Assembly: GCF_000423865.1 (NCBI RefSeq)
Contig: NZ_AUIU01000011.1
Location: 124,001 to 188,000, forward strand
Direction: 5' to 3'
DNA: 64,000 nt
Origin: Thermodesulfovibrio thiophilus DSM 17215
GTDB taxonomy: Bacteria > Nitrospirota > Thermodesulfovibrionia > Thermodesulfovibrionales > Thermodesulfovibrionaceae
Shown here: one piece after another, positions 1 to 7,937 of the stretch
How the letters are laid out: every line of letters starts with the position of its first letter
How positions within the stretch are numbered: position 1 is the first letter of the stretch
Notes under the pieces: model-generated
Told to the model about the DNA's origin: nothing
Database searches by the model: none
What the model saw: only the letters and a program-made list of their open reading frames with translations
Position numbers and translations under genes: made by a program

Positions 1-1154
1 AATAATCCTGCTGTAAGGTTTGCTACAGATCCTATCAGGGAGAGATAATGAAACTTATAAATTATAACAGGTGCTGTTATCAATGTTGCGGAAACGCTTA
101 CAAGAAAACTTAATAAAATATATGCTAAAACTTTATTATGTATTTTGTCTTTGAAATGCTTGTAGATATCAGAAATAAAACCAATGCCAGCTGTTGCAAG
201 GAAGCTTAGCTGAAAAGAAACATCCTTTATTGCATCTGGCTGGAAAATCAAAATTATAAGACATGCAAAACTTACTGTAAAAATCCATATAGATTTTCTT
301 TCTGAAAGAACACCTGTCATAAAAAGAGTTGCCATAATAAATGATCTTGTTGATGGATAGTTGGGTTCAACAATCAGATAATAACCCAAAATTACAGGAA
401 AACAAAAAAGAATGCTCAATTGAGAAGGTTTAATATAAATTGTAAGTCTTACAAGCAATGTATAAGGAAGTCGTTTGAAAATAAATTTGAATACAATAAA
501 AAATATTGTAAATAAAAGACTGAAGTGTGCTCCTGAAATACTTAAAATATGAATCAGTCCTGTTTTTCGAAAATCGTCTTTAATCTCATCAGGAATTGAT
601 ACCCTTTCACCGGTTGTCATGGCAATAAGACTTCCGGATAGATTTTCGCTGATTGTTTCTTCTATTTTTGTGTTTATTCTGCCTCTAAGTTCATCAAAGC
701 GTGTTTTATAGGACTTGCTTAGTAATTGTGTGTTTTTAACATAACATATTGGATTTTCAGATTGATATGGATTTTTATATGTTTTACCATAGACACACTC
801 AATCAAATAGCTTTTTCCTTCCTGAAGAGTTTCTCTGGAATAAACTTTCAGGTTTGTATTTTTTAACTCTGTTTTATTAGATTCAACAATCCGAAAATTA
901 TAGATGTTTTGGTTTGCATTTTTTATATATCCTATTGCAGTTATATCTCTGAACTTCTGTTGTTTATTTGAATTGATATGGTTGCTGTAACTAATTCCTG
1001 AAACTAAGGATAAAACTATCAGAATTGCTAAAAATTTATTTCGTTTCAGGAAAGATAGAAAAATGACCAATGAAACTAATGTTACTGTTAAAGGGAAATA
1101 GATGAAAATCTGTCCAAGAACTATTCCAAACAGTAGACTTAAAATAACAGGCAT
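1..1154 (-). CDS. comEC: ComEC/Rec2 DNA uptake channel (3' part missing)
   Basis: Inner-membrane channel protein of the competence family, which moves single-stranded DNA into the cytoplasm. The frame opens at the ATG at 1154 and runs off the left edge without a stop, so only about the first 384 residues are present. The N-terminus has short hydrophobic helices, followed by a soluble OB-like region. The competence-domain signature is clear: GERVSIPDEIKDDFRKTGL followed by HILSISGAHFSLL, then many membrane helices. It lies 17 nt after glmM stops and is probably the last gene of the cdaA operon. The C-terminal metallo-beta-lactamase-like domain cannot be judged here. The family call is firm; whether the organism is naturally transformable is not shown. 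Confidence 0.9.
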   Translation of the reverse strand, partial: MPVILSLLFGIVLGQIFIYFPLTVTLVSLVIFLSFLKRNKFLAILIVLSLVSGISYSNHINSNKQQKFRDITAIGYIKNANQNIYNFRIVESNKTELKNTNLKVYSRETLQEGKSYLIECVYGKTYKNPYQSENPICYVKNTQLLSKSYKTRFDELRGRINTKIEETISENLSGSLIAMTTGERVSIPDEIKDDFRKTGLIHILSISGAHFSLLFTIFFIVFKFIFKRLPYTLLVRLTIYIKPSQLSILFCFPVILGYYLIVEPNYPSTRSFIMATLFMTGVLSERKSIWIFTVSFACLIILIFQPDAIKDVSFQLSFLATAGIGFISDIYKHFKDKIHNKVLAYILLSFLVSVSATLITAPVIIYKFHYLSLIGSVANLTAGL

Positions 1155-1171
1155 TTAACTAGAAGAGGTTA

Positions 1172-2530
1172 TTAACTTGTAAGTTTCTGTTTTATCAGTT
1201 CTTCAATTTTGTTTATCATGTTTTGCACTTTTTCATTGTCTTCATCTTCCACCATAATTCTGATTTTTGGTTCTGTGCCTGAAGGTCTTATAAGTATTCT
1301 TCCTTTTATTTGTTTTTGAAGTTTCCCGATTTCTGAACTCAAGGCCTCCAGTCTTTTCAAAACTTCATATTTTGAAAAAGTTTCAGGAATTTTTATATTT
1401 TTTAAAGCCTGTGGATATTTATGGATATTTTGTATTAACTCGCTTAAAGCTTTATTATTTTTCATCATTATATATGCCATCTGAACAGATGTAATAGCAC
1501 CATCGCCAGTACAGGAATAATCAAGACATATTATATGTCCTGACTGTTCTCCTCCAAGATTATATCCGCATTTAAGCATCTCATCAACAACATATTTATC
1601 ACCAATATTTGTTCTTATCATTTTTATTCCTTTTTCTTTAAGATAGTTTTCAATTCCCAAATTTGTCATAACAGTTCCAACAATAGTATTTTTCTTAAGT
1701 TTTCCTTCTTTTTTTAATTCATCTGCCCAGACAGTTAAAATCAAATCACCATCAACAACGTTACCTTTTTCATCCACAAGAATTGTCCTGTCTGCATCTC
1801 CATCATGGGCAATTCCAAGCTGAGAAGCTGTTTCTCTAACTTTTTTTATTAATCCTTCAGGATAGAGAGCCCCACATCCTCTGTTTATATTCAATCCATC
1901 AGGTTTATCATTGATTGTTATAACCTGAGCACCAAGTTCTCTGAAAAGTATTGGTGTGATTTTGTAAGCTGCTCCATTTGCAGGATCTATAACCACTTTG
2001 AGTCCTTCAAAACTGAAGTTTTTAGGCAGGGTTGACTTAACAAATTCTATATATCTTCCCACAGCATCATCAACTCTGAAAGCCTTACCAAGATCCTGAG
2101 CCAAAGGTCTATTCATTGGAAATTCTGAATCCTGCAAAAGTCTTTCAATGTTATTCTCAAGTTCTTCTGAAAATTTGAATCCATCATGTGAGAATATTTT
2201 AATTCCATTGTCATGAAATGGATTATGCGATGCTGAAATTACCACTCCTGCATCCTGACGCATGCTTTTAACCAGAAAAGCAATTGCTGGAGTTGGAATA
2301 GGTCCTGCCAGATAAACATCTCCTCCCATTGATGTAATCCCTGCTGTTAAAGCTGATTCTATTACATATCCTGATATTCTTGTATCCTTGCCTATTAGTA
2401 CTTTTGGTTTATGGGGGATCCTTTCTTTCAAAATAAAACATAAAGCCATTCCTACTTTCATGCATAATTCAGGTATCATTGGATAAATGTTTATTGTTCC
2501 TCTGATGCCATCTGTTCCAAATAGTTCCAT
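1172..2530 (-). CDS. glmM: Phosphoglucosamine mutase
   Basis: Converts glucosamine-6-phosphate to glucosamine-1-phosphate on the way to UDP-GlcNAc for peptidoglycan and LPS. The N-terminus MELFGTDGIRG is diagnostic. The phosphoserine loop ISASHNP places the catalytic Ser near residue 101, the metal loop DGDADR lies near residue 242, and the C-terminal phosphate-binding loop reads RPSGTEPKIR. At about 452 residues it has the normal family length. I take the ATG at 2530 rather than the GTG at 2533, because the family starts MxxxFGTDG. The start overlaps the cdaR stop by one base (TGATG). The cdaA-cdaR-glmM order is the classical one, in which GlmM can bind and restrain the cyclase. Confidence 0.96.
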   Translation of the reverse strand: MELFGTDGIRGTINIYPMIPELCMKVGMALCFILKERIPHKPKVLIGKDTRISGYVIESALTAGITSMGGDVYLAGPIPTPAIAFLVKSMRQDAGVVISASHNPFHDNGIKIFSHDGFKFSEELENNIERLLQDSEFPMNRPLAQDLGKAFRVDDAVGRYIEFVKSTLPKNFSFEGLKVVIDPANGAAYKITPILFRELGAQVITINDKPDGLNINRGCGALYPEGLIKKVRETASQLGIAHDGDADRTILVDEKGNVVDGDLILTVWADELKKEGKLKKNTIVGTVMTNLGIENYLKEKGIKMIRTNIGDKYVVDEMLKCGYNLGGEQSGHIICLDYSCTGDGAITSVQMAYIMMKNNKALSELIQNIHKYPQALKNIKIPETFSKYEVLKRLEALSSEIGKLQKQIKGRILIRPSGTEPKIRIMVEDEDNEKVQNMINKIEELIKQKLTS

Positions 2531-3183
2531 CACTTTCTCTTTACTTTAACATTTACTTCTACTATGTCCTTCTCTGTTCTGAAAATTCTTCCTTCAGGGT
2601 CTATTTTGACTTGAACTCTTAAGTCTTCATTAAGACCTTCTATATCAACCGGTTCTGTTTTAATAGCACGAATTCTGTCAAGTTCTTTTTTAGCTCCTTC
2701 TATTTTTAAATTAGCAGGATTTGACGTTACTGATACGATACTAAAACCTTTCGCTGGATTTCCTAGCAGTACAACTCTTACAGGAACTACTTTATGAGAT
2801 TTCTGATCCATATATATCTTAATTTGAGAGGGATCTATTCTTAATATCTCAATACCTCTTGGAATCTTTACAGAAGATTTTGTTATAGCAATTGAATTTT
2901 CTCCAATTTTGACATTTGACAGATCAACTACTACCCTTATATTATTTCGTGCTAATTCTTTTAAAATTCTTTCTCTTGCTGAAATTGCAAGTGTTATCTT
3001 TTTCGCGCTCTGTTTTAAAATTTCCATTTCTGATGGGGTATTTTTGAATTCTAAAGGAACATCAATGACTGTATCTGTCTGACCTCTAAATGTAACAAAA
3101 AACCATAAAAATAAGGCTAAAGCAATGGATATTAACTTAAATGTCAGATTTTCTGTTAAAAAATTTTTCAAAATTTTATTCAT
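2530..3183 (-). CDS. cdaR: YbbR-domain regulator of diadenylate cyclase
   Basis: Membrane-anchored extracytoplasmic protein that in other bacteria modulates CdaA. One N-terminal membrane helix (about residues 14-32, rich in Leu/Phe/Trp) is followed by two YbbR-type beta domains. Examples are the stretch from TDTVIDVPLEFKN and the stretch around KVVPVRVVLLGNPAKGF. At 217 residues it is shorter than Firmicutes homologues, which carry three or four YbbR repeats. It starts inside the cdaA stop (ATGA overlap) and ends inside the glmM start, so the three proteins are probably translationally coupled. Function is inferred from family and operon order. Confidence 0.88.
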   Translation of the reverse strand: MNKILKNFLTENLTFKLISIALALFLWFFVTFRGQTDTVIDVPLEFKNTPSEMEILKQSAKKITLAISARERILKELARNNIRVVVDLSNVKIGENSIAITKSSVKIPRGIEILRIDPSQIKIYMDQKSHKVVPVRVVLLGNPAKGFSIVSVTSNPANLKIEGAKKELDRIRAIKTEPVDIEGLNEDLRVQVKIDPEGRIFRTEKDIVEVNVKVKRK

Positions 3184-3947
3184 TTTCTTTCTCTATCTTT
3201 TGTGAATAGATTTGTTAACTTCTGTCTTAATTTTTCCATATCAAGATTGCCTTCAAGTCGTCCATTTACTGCAAGTGAAATTGAACCTGTCTCCTCTGAA
3301 ACTATAATTGCCACAGCATCGGTTTCTTCTGTAATGCCTAGAGCAGCTCGATGCCTTGTTCCATAGGCTTTGCTTAAATCTGCACCGAGCTTTATAGGAA
3401 GAAAGCATCCAGCAGCAACTACCCTGTTTCCCTTTATAATAACAGCACCATCATGAATAGGACTTGTTGGATGAAAAATACTTATTAATAATTCCTTAGT
3501 AACCTTTGCATCAAGGGGTATTCCGATTTCTATATATTCGGATAGAGTGACATCTCTTTCAAAAACAATTAATGCACCTATTTTTTTATTAGCAAGTGAT
3601 TGGGATGCCTTAACTATTTCTTCTATCGTTTTCATCTCTTCTGCTGAACTAAACCTGTGAAATAAAGGAGTCTCTCCCATCTGAGCAAGAGCTTTTCTTA
3701 TCTCAGGCTGGAAAAGAATTATCAATACTATTACTATCTGAGCCCAGAAGTTCTGAATAAGCCAGTCAAGAGTATATAGCTCAAAAAATCTTGAAATTAA
3801 AGAGATTGCCAGCAATAAACCAACTCCAACAAGCATTCTTGCTGCGCGGGTTCCTTTAACGAGGATAAAAATTTTGTAGATAATAAAAGAAACAATAGCT
3901 ATATCAACTAAATCCTGCCATCTTATCTGATCAAAAAATTTTTCCAT
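3180..3947 (-). CDS. cdaA: Diadenylate cyclase (c-di-AMP synthase)
   Basis: Makes cyclic di-AMP from two ATP at the inner membrane. Three hydrophobic segments fill residues 12-85, a short linker follows, then a DAC (DisA_N) domain. The two catalytic motifs are intact: DGA at 166-168 (HDGAVII) and RHR at 198-200 (TRHRAALG). At 255 residues the length is standard for CdaA. The ATG at 3947 is 11 nt after the upstream SurA_N-like gene, and the stop overlaps cdaR. A DHH-DHHA1 phosphoesterase at 23919 in this window could act on pApA, the linear breakdown product. No GdpP or PgpH hydrolase is visible here. Confidence 0.95.
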   Translation of the reverse strand: MEKFFDQIRWQDLVDIAIVSFIIYKIFILVKGTRAARMLVGVGLLLAISLISRFFELYTLDWLIQNFWAQIVIVLIILFQPEIRKALAQMGETPLFHRFSSAEEMKTIEEIVKASQSLANKKIGALIVFERDVTLSEYIEIGIPLDAKVTKELLISIFHPTSPIHDGAVIIKGNRVVAAGCFLPIKLGADLSKAYGTRHRAALGITEETDAVAIIVSEETGSISLAVNGRLEGNLDMEKLRQKLTNLFTKDRERK

Positions 3948-3958
3948 AGCCTCTTAAA

Positions 3959-4549
3959 TCATGATAAAGCTTCTTTATTAATTTTTACAGGAATATTTGA
4001 TTTAAATGCATTTAAAAAGGATTTAATAAAAGCTTCGTCAGATATATCACTGCTGTCGTTTGCTAATGCAATAACCTGCAGAGCTTTCCCAACAGTTATA
4101 TCTCGTTTTAAAGAAGACTCGTATTGTGCAGGAGTTATTCTGTTTAGTTTTAAAATTTGAAAGTACACATCTCGCTGAAACACTCCATTTCTTTTAAACC
4201 GAGGATCATTCAGGATAGCATCTTGAACTTCTCTGTCTGTTGCTTCTATGTCATATTTCTTTGCAAAATAAAGCATAACTTCTTCATTTATTAAATTTTC
4301 AAGAATTCTTTCTTTCAGTCCCTGTTCCATCTCAGTAGCCTTTTCTTTAAAAACTTCTCTATAAACTCTTCTTGTTTCTTCGTAGTTTCTCCAGAATCTC
4401 TCTGCTGTAATTTTCTGTCCGGCCACTTCTGCTATAACGTCCGTATGTTTTTTATCTACTGTTCCAACCCCCCAGAAAACAAAGGTAATAATAACAAGAA
4501 AAAACAAAAAATAAAAATATTTCGCATTTTTTCTGAGTGTTTTTATCAC
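3959..4549 (-). CDS. SurA_N/PpiD-like periplasmic chaperone without a PPIase domain
   Basis: Predicted envelope folding factor anchored by one N-terminal helix (about residues 11-29, FYFLFFLVIITFVFWGVG). A SurA_N_3-type chaperone module follows: EVAGQKITAERFWRNYEE, then several amphipathic helices. At 196 residues it stops before any parvulin PPIase domain, whereas full PpiD proteins have about 600. I see no frameshift remnant downstream, so the short form looks genuine. The start is GTG at 4549, preceded by a good Shine-Dalgarno (GGAGGCTTAAT). It is the first gene of the cdaA-cdaR-glmM-comEC operon; why a chaperone-like protein sits there is unknown. Confidence 0.7.
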   Translation of the reverse strand: MIKTLRKNAKYFYFLFFLVIITFVFWGVGTVDKKHTDVIAEVAGQKITAERFWRNYEETRRVYREVFKEKATEMEQGLKERILENLINEEVMLYFAKKYDIEATDREVQDAILNDPRFKRNGVFQRDVYFQILKLNRITPAQYESSLKRDITVGKALQVIALANDSSDISDEAFIKSFLNAFKSNIPVKINKEALS

Positions 4550-4582
4550 ATTAAGCCTCCTGCAATGAAAAATTTGTTATAA

Positions 4583-4588
4583 ATTATA
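4583..4588 (-). promoter_or_regulatory. Possible -10 box for the cdaA operon
   Basis: A consensus TATAAT reads on the minus strand about 33 nt upstream of the GTG at 4549, inside the 121-nt gap behind the radical-SAM gene. No good -35 is seen at 16-18 nt, so this is a weak promoter call based on the -10 and its position. Confidence 0.35.
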
Positions 4589-4670
4589 CAATATACACGG
4601 ATCTTGCTCATATAATTACACCTGCAAGGACAGAGTAGCTGCATCTTAGCTTTTGTAAAAATACTGAGAC

Positions 4671-5975
4671 TTATAATATCAAATTAAAGTTGTTAACTTC
4701 AATTTTCAGTTTTTTAATATCTTCTCTGTTATATCCAGCAAAAATTTCTGCAAAAATTGAGTTATTTGTTAAAAGGGGGTCTAATTCATCAGTAATAATA
4801 TTTTTTGTTACAAACTCCTGCCAGTAATAAGTTCCTTTGATTGGTGAAAATTCGTTCAAGTGAATACGAACCTTTAAATTTTTAAGAAAATCAACTCCTG
4901 CCCTTAACTCATCAAAACTCTGTCCTGGAAGTCCATACATTATATAGACTCCAATGTCCTGAGATGCGAAACCTGCTTCTTTTAAAGAATAAACTGCTTT
5001 TTCAAGTTCATCATTTGTTACCTTTCCTCCAGTTTCTAACTGTCTTTTTATATCAACAGTTTCAAGGCTTAGTCTTAGTGTTTTAAATCCTGAGTATTTC
5101 ATAAGTTGAGCAAGTTCTTTATCTATAAAACGAGCGTGAACTCCATTGGGAGTATGAAATCTGAGATCCAGATTTTTTGCAATGATTTTTTTAAGCAATG
5201 GTTTTATGTGTATGTCAGATTTATAAAGAAGAGCATCGTCATAGAAGGCAAAATCTCTAACTCCTTTTAAATGTAATTCTTCAATTTCTTCCATAATTTC
5301 ATTTAACAATCTCTGTCCAAATGACTCATATAAAATGGAGGATGCACAATATGAGCACTTGAAAGGACATCCAGTTGATGTTAAAATCGGAGCGTAAGGC
5401 AGTTCTCTGTAAAATCCCATCTGCCACCAATATTTCGGTTTATCAGTAATCCGTTCAAGCTTTAACCCAATTCGTTCGAGTTCATTTATTATTCCTATAT
5501 TAATATGTCCTTTATAAATAAAATCAGCATTTATCTGTTTTTCTGCATGTTCTTTATACAGTGTGGCATAAATTCCACCGAGAATTATTGGTGTATTAAT
5601 AAAATAGTTTCTTAAAATTTCGATAACTTCTTTCACTCCATACCACCAGTAAGACATTATTGAGGTTACAAATATGAAATCAACAGAGCCCAGATTCTTT
5701 AAATTTGCAATGAATTCTTCAGTTGAAATTCCATATTTTTTATATTTTCTTGGAATCTTTTTTAGAATCTCGGGTTTTTCCACAACTTCTGCTCTGTATT
5801 TTCCTGTTCCGTATTTTTTAATTTTGAATGAATTACAACAATCGATTAAAAAGAGCTCTACGTTAAACTGGCTTAGGAATTCAGCAACCTTTAATAATCC
5901 AAGAGGCTTTGCCCAGAAATTATAGGCAGCAAAGTCATAAATCCAAGGATTTATAAGAAGACATTTGAATTTCAT
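4671..5975 (-). CDS. Radical-SAM protein with B12-binding-like N-terminus, substrate unknown
   Basis: Radical S-adenosylmethionine enzyme. The cluster-binding motif CPFKCSYC gives Cys203, Cys207 and Cys210. The TIM-barrel features after it include DFAFYDDALL and the region LRLSLETVD. The first 165 residues (LLINPW, PLGLLKVAEFL, ILGGIYATLY) look like the cobalamin-binding fold that precedes many such enzymes, but the cobalt-ligand motif DxHxxG is absent, so it may be structural only. It starts at the ATG at 5975, overlapping trmI by 4 nt. Cotranscription with trmI and a tRNA makes an RNA or cofactor substrate thinkable, but nothing in the protein proves it. Confidence 0.8.
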   Translation of the reverse strand: MKFKCLLINPWIYDFAAYNFWAKPLGLLKVAEFLSQFNVELFLIDCCNSFKIKKYGTGKYRAEVVEKPEILKKIPRKYKKYGISTEEFIANLKNLGSVDFIFVTSIMSYWWYGVKEVIEILRNYFINTPIILGGIYATLYKEHAEKQINADFIYKGHINIGIINELERIGLKLERITDKPKYWWQMGFYRELPYAPILTSTGCPFKCSYCASSILYESFGQRLLNEIMEEIEELHLKGVRDFAFYDDALLYKSDIHIKPLLKKIIAKNLDLRFHTPNGVHARFIDKELAQLMKYSGFKTLRLSLETVDIKRQLETGGKVTNDELEKAVYSLKEAGFASQDIGVYIMYGLPGQSFDELRAGVDFLKNLKVRIHLNEFSPIKGTYYWQEFVTKNIITDELDPLLTNNSIFAEIFAGYNREDIKKLKIEVNNFNLIL

Positions 5976-6757
5976 GAAAGCTTTCTAAAAACAGCAATAA
6001 ATCCAGTATGGGCGACCATTCTTAATGCTGGTCTGAGACTTAAGCCCTCCTTTTCCCATTTTCTTTCAAGAAGTTCAAAAATTCCGATTTTGTAAAGACT
6101 CTTAGAAAAATTCTTTTCAAATTCTTCCATTAGACTGTAAATTTGAAGAACCGTTGTAAGATAACAGCCAATAAGTCCTCCGGGTTTTAACATTTCAACG
6201 GCTTTATCAAGAAAAAGCCATGGTTCAGTAAGATCAAAAATCAGTCGATCAAAATCCTTTTCATCTATTTTTTCTGAAATGTCTTTATTTAAGAGAGTTA
6301 ATTCTCCAGATGGTTCATTGACTATGAATTTTTCGATATTTGTCTTTGCAGTTTCATAAAATTCTTTTCTTTTTTCACATGAAACAACTCTGCCAGTCTG
6401 TCCTACAGCTCTTAAAAGATGAAGAGTTAAAGCTCCAGATCCAGTTCCCGCTTCAAATACCTTTGCACCAGGGAATATATCAATAAGTGTTAGAAGTCTT
6501 GATATATCCTTTGGATAGATTATCTGGGCACCTCTTTTCATTTTAAGAACGTAATCTTCAAGAGAGGGTTTAAAAACCAAAAGAGGTTCTCCATGCGTTG
6601 ACAGTACTTTAATAGCATCAGGCTTACCTATTATATCATTTAATGCTACATTACCTTTATGAAAAGAAAAAGATGCATCTTTTTTCAACGTGATAAGATA
6701 TTTTCTTCCCTTTGAATCAATTAAGAGAGCTAAATTTCCTTCTTTGAATGCTGACAA
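5972..6757 (-). CDS. trmI: tRNA (adenine-58-N1)-methyltransferase
   Basis: Methylates A58 in the T-loop of tRNAs, a modification important at high temperature in bacteria such as Thermus. The Rossmann methyltransferase motif I is VFEAGTGSGALTLHLL (near residue 96), with CEKRKEFYETAKTNI after it and the acidic motif FDLTEPW further on. An N-terminal beta domain precedes the catalytic domain, as in the GCD14/TrmI family. The start is TTG at 6757, behind the Shine-Dalgarno GGAGGG; no better start is available. It begins only 17 nt after the 3' end of a tRNA-Gly gene on the same strand, so the enzyme may be cotranscribed with a substrate tRNA. Confidence 0.9.
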   Translation of the reverse strand: MSAFKEGNLALLIDSKGRKYLITLKKDASFSFHKGNVALNDIIGKPDAIKVLSTHGEPLLVFKPSLEDYVLKMKRGAQIIYPKDISRLLTLIDIFPGAKVFEAGTGSGALTLHLLRAVGQTGRVVSCEKRKEFYETAKTNIEKFIVNEPSGELTLLNKDISEKIDEKDFDRLIFDLTEPWLFLDKAVEMLKPGGLIGCYLTTVLQIYSLMEEFEKNFSKSLYKIGIFELLERKWEKEGLSLRPALRMVAHTGFIAVFRKLS

Positions 6758-6774
6758 CTTCCCTCCAATAAAAA

Positions 6775-6846
6775 AGCGGGCGACGGGATTCGAACCCGCG
6801 ACCTTCAGCTTGGGAAGCTGACACTCTCCCGCTGAGTTACGCCCGC
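6775..6846 (-). tRNA. tRNA-Gly (anticodon CCC)
   Basis: Complete cloverleaf on the minus strand. The acceptor stem GCGGGCG pairs with CGCCCGC, and the D arm contains AGCGGGAGAG. The anticodon stem TCAGC/GCTGA encloses the loop TTCCCAA, giving anticodon CCC. The T arm GCGGG-TTCGAAT-CCCGT is standard and the discriminator is T. CCA is not encoded, so a CCA-adding enzyme is needed. A run of six T starts with the discriminator base, and the trmI ribosome-binding site follows a few bases later. Confidence 0.97.
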
Positions 6847-6858
6847 AAACTATATATT

Positions 6859-6888
6859 TTTATATCATTGAGATTAAAAAGATGTCAA
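6859..6888 (-). promoter_or_regulatory. Sigma-70-type promoter of tRNA-Gly
   Basis: On the minus strand a perfect -35 TTGACA (6888-6883) is followed after 18 nt by TATAAA (6864-6859), about 12 nt before the mature tRNA 5' end at 6846. It probably also drives trmI and the radical-SAM gene. Confidence 0.72.
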
Positions 6889-6969
6889 ATTTGATATAAA
6901 AATTTAAAGTAGCATTGAAGTATTTAAAATAAATGATGGAGCATATTTTCAGTAAGTAAAATAATTCTC

Positions 6970-6999
6970 TTTACATGGAAATTTAAAATGGAATATACT
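6970..6999 (+). promoter_or_regulatory. Promoter of the diguanylate cyclase gene, apparently leaderless
   Basis: TTTACA (6970-6975), an 18-nt spacer and TATACT (6994-6999) lie 8 nt before the ATG at 7008. Transcription would start at or within one or two bases of the ATG, and no Shine-Dalgarno sequence is present. Confidence 0.55.
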
Positions 7000-7007
7000 C
7001 TGGAATA

Positions 7008-7916
7008 ATGCTGTCTATGCGAGTGATCTTTGGAACAAATAGATCAGAACTGGCAAAAAAAGTTAAAGATTTTTTAACAGATGAAGCTTCAGAATGTAAT
7101 ATATTTCCTATAGACACTGCATTTATTGATCATGTTTATAAATTAAAACCAGAGATTATTCTTTTTGACCTTTACAAGTTTTCAAAGTTACATCGATCTT
7201 TAATTGAGACAATTACAACCGCACCATCTATTAGAGAAATTCCTTTAATTACAATAATAAAAAAACGAACACCTTCTATTCTTCATCAGCTTTATGAGTT
7301 TGAAGTTTTTGACTATATTGCAGATTCATTTATGAAATGTGAACTTATGATGAAAATTCAAAAGGCACAGCAAATTGTTGAAATTAAAAGAGATTTTGAT
7401 AAACTCTTAACAAAAGACCCTTTAACAGGTGCATACAATAGAGGTTTCTTAATTGAACGAATCAATGAAGAATTGAACTGGTGTAATATATATAAAGAAC
7501 CTTTAAGTGTAGCTCTCCTTGATATTGATTTTTTTAAAAAAATCAATGATACTTTTGGACATCTGACTGGAGATAGGGTGTTGATGGAACTTGTTGGCTT
7601 ATGTCTGGCAACTCTTCCACATAAAGTTACAGTAGGACGATATGGAGGAGAGGAGTTTTGCTTGCTAATGCCTTCAACAGACCAAAATGAGGCAGAGCAT
7701 CTCTGTGAAAAGTTGTGTCAGACTGTTGAAAATGCGGTATTTCAGACTGTTAACCGTCAGGAAATAAAATTAACTGTAAGCATTGGATATACAACCTACG
7801 CTGATGAAGCAAGATTATCTGTGGATAAAATAATTCAGAATGCGGATAAGGCATTATATAAAGCAAAACAGTCTGGAAGAAATAGAGTATTTTTTGAGCC
7901 TTCTGGGTTAAAATAA
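7008..7916 (+). CDS. Diguanylate cyclase with degenerate receiver domain
   Basis: Makes cyclic di-GMP. The GGDEF domain covers about residues 130-298. It has the entry motif DPLTGAYNRGFL, the metal-binding segment VALLDIDFFKKINDTFGH and an active half-site GRYGGEEF, all compatible with catalysis. The inhibitory RxxD site expected five residues before GGEEF is absent. Residues 4-120 resemble a receiver fold: a possible phosphoacceptor Asp lies in EIILFDLYKF, but the usual acidic pair after the first strand is missing. It may therefore be phosphorylation-independent. No partner kinase is adjacent. The gene stands alone, 160 bp from the divergent tRNA-Gly. Confidence 0.88.
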   Translation: MLSMRVIFGTNRSELAKKVKDFLTDEASECNIFPIDTAFIDHVYKLKPEIILFDLYKFSKLHRSLIETITTAPSIREIPLITIIKKRTPSILHQLYEFEVFDYIADSFMKCELMMKIQKAQQIVEIKRDFDKLLTKDPLTGAYNRGFLIERINEELNWCNIYKEPLSVALLDIDFFKKINDTFGHLTGDRVLMELVGLCLATLPHKVTVGRYGGEEFCLLMPSTDQNEAEHLCEKLCQTVENAVFQTVNRQEIKLTVSIGYTTYADEARLSVDKIIQNADKALYKAKQSGRNRVFFEPSGLK

Positions 7917-7937
7917 AAGAAAAAGCAGGAGGGAGTC

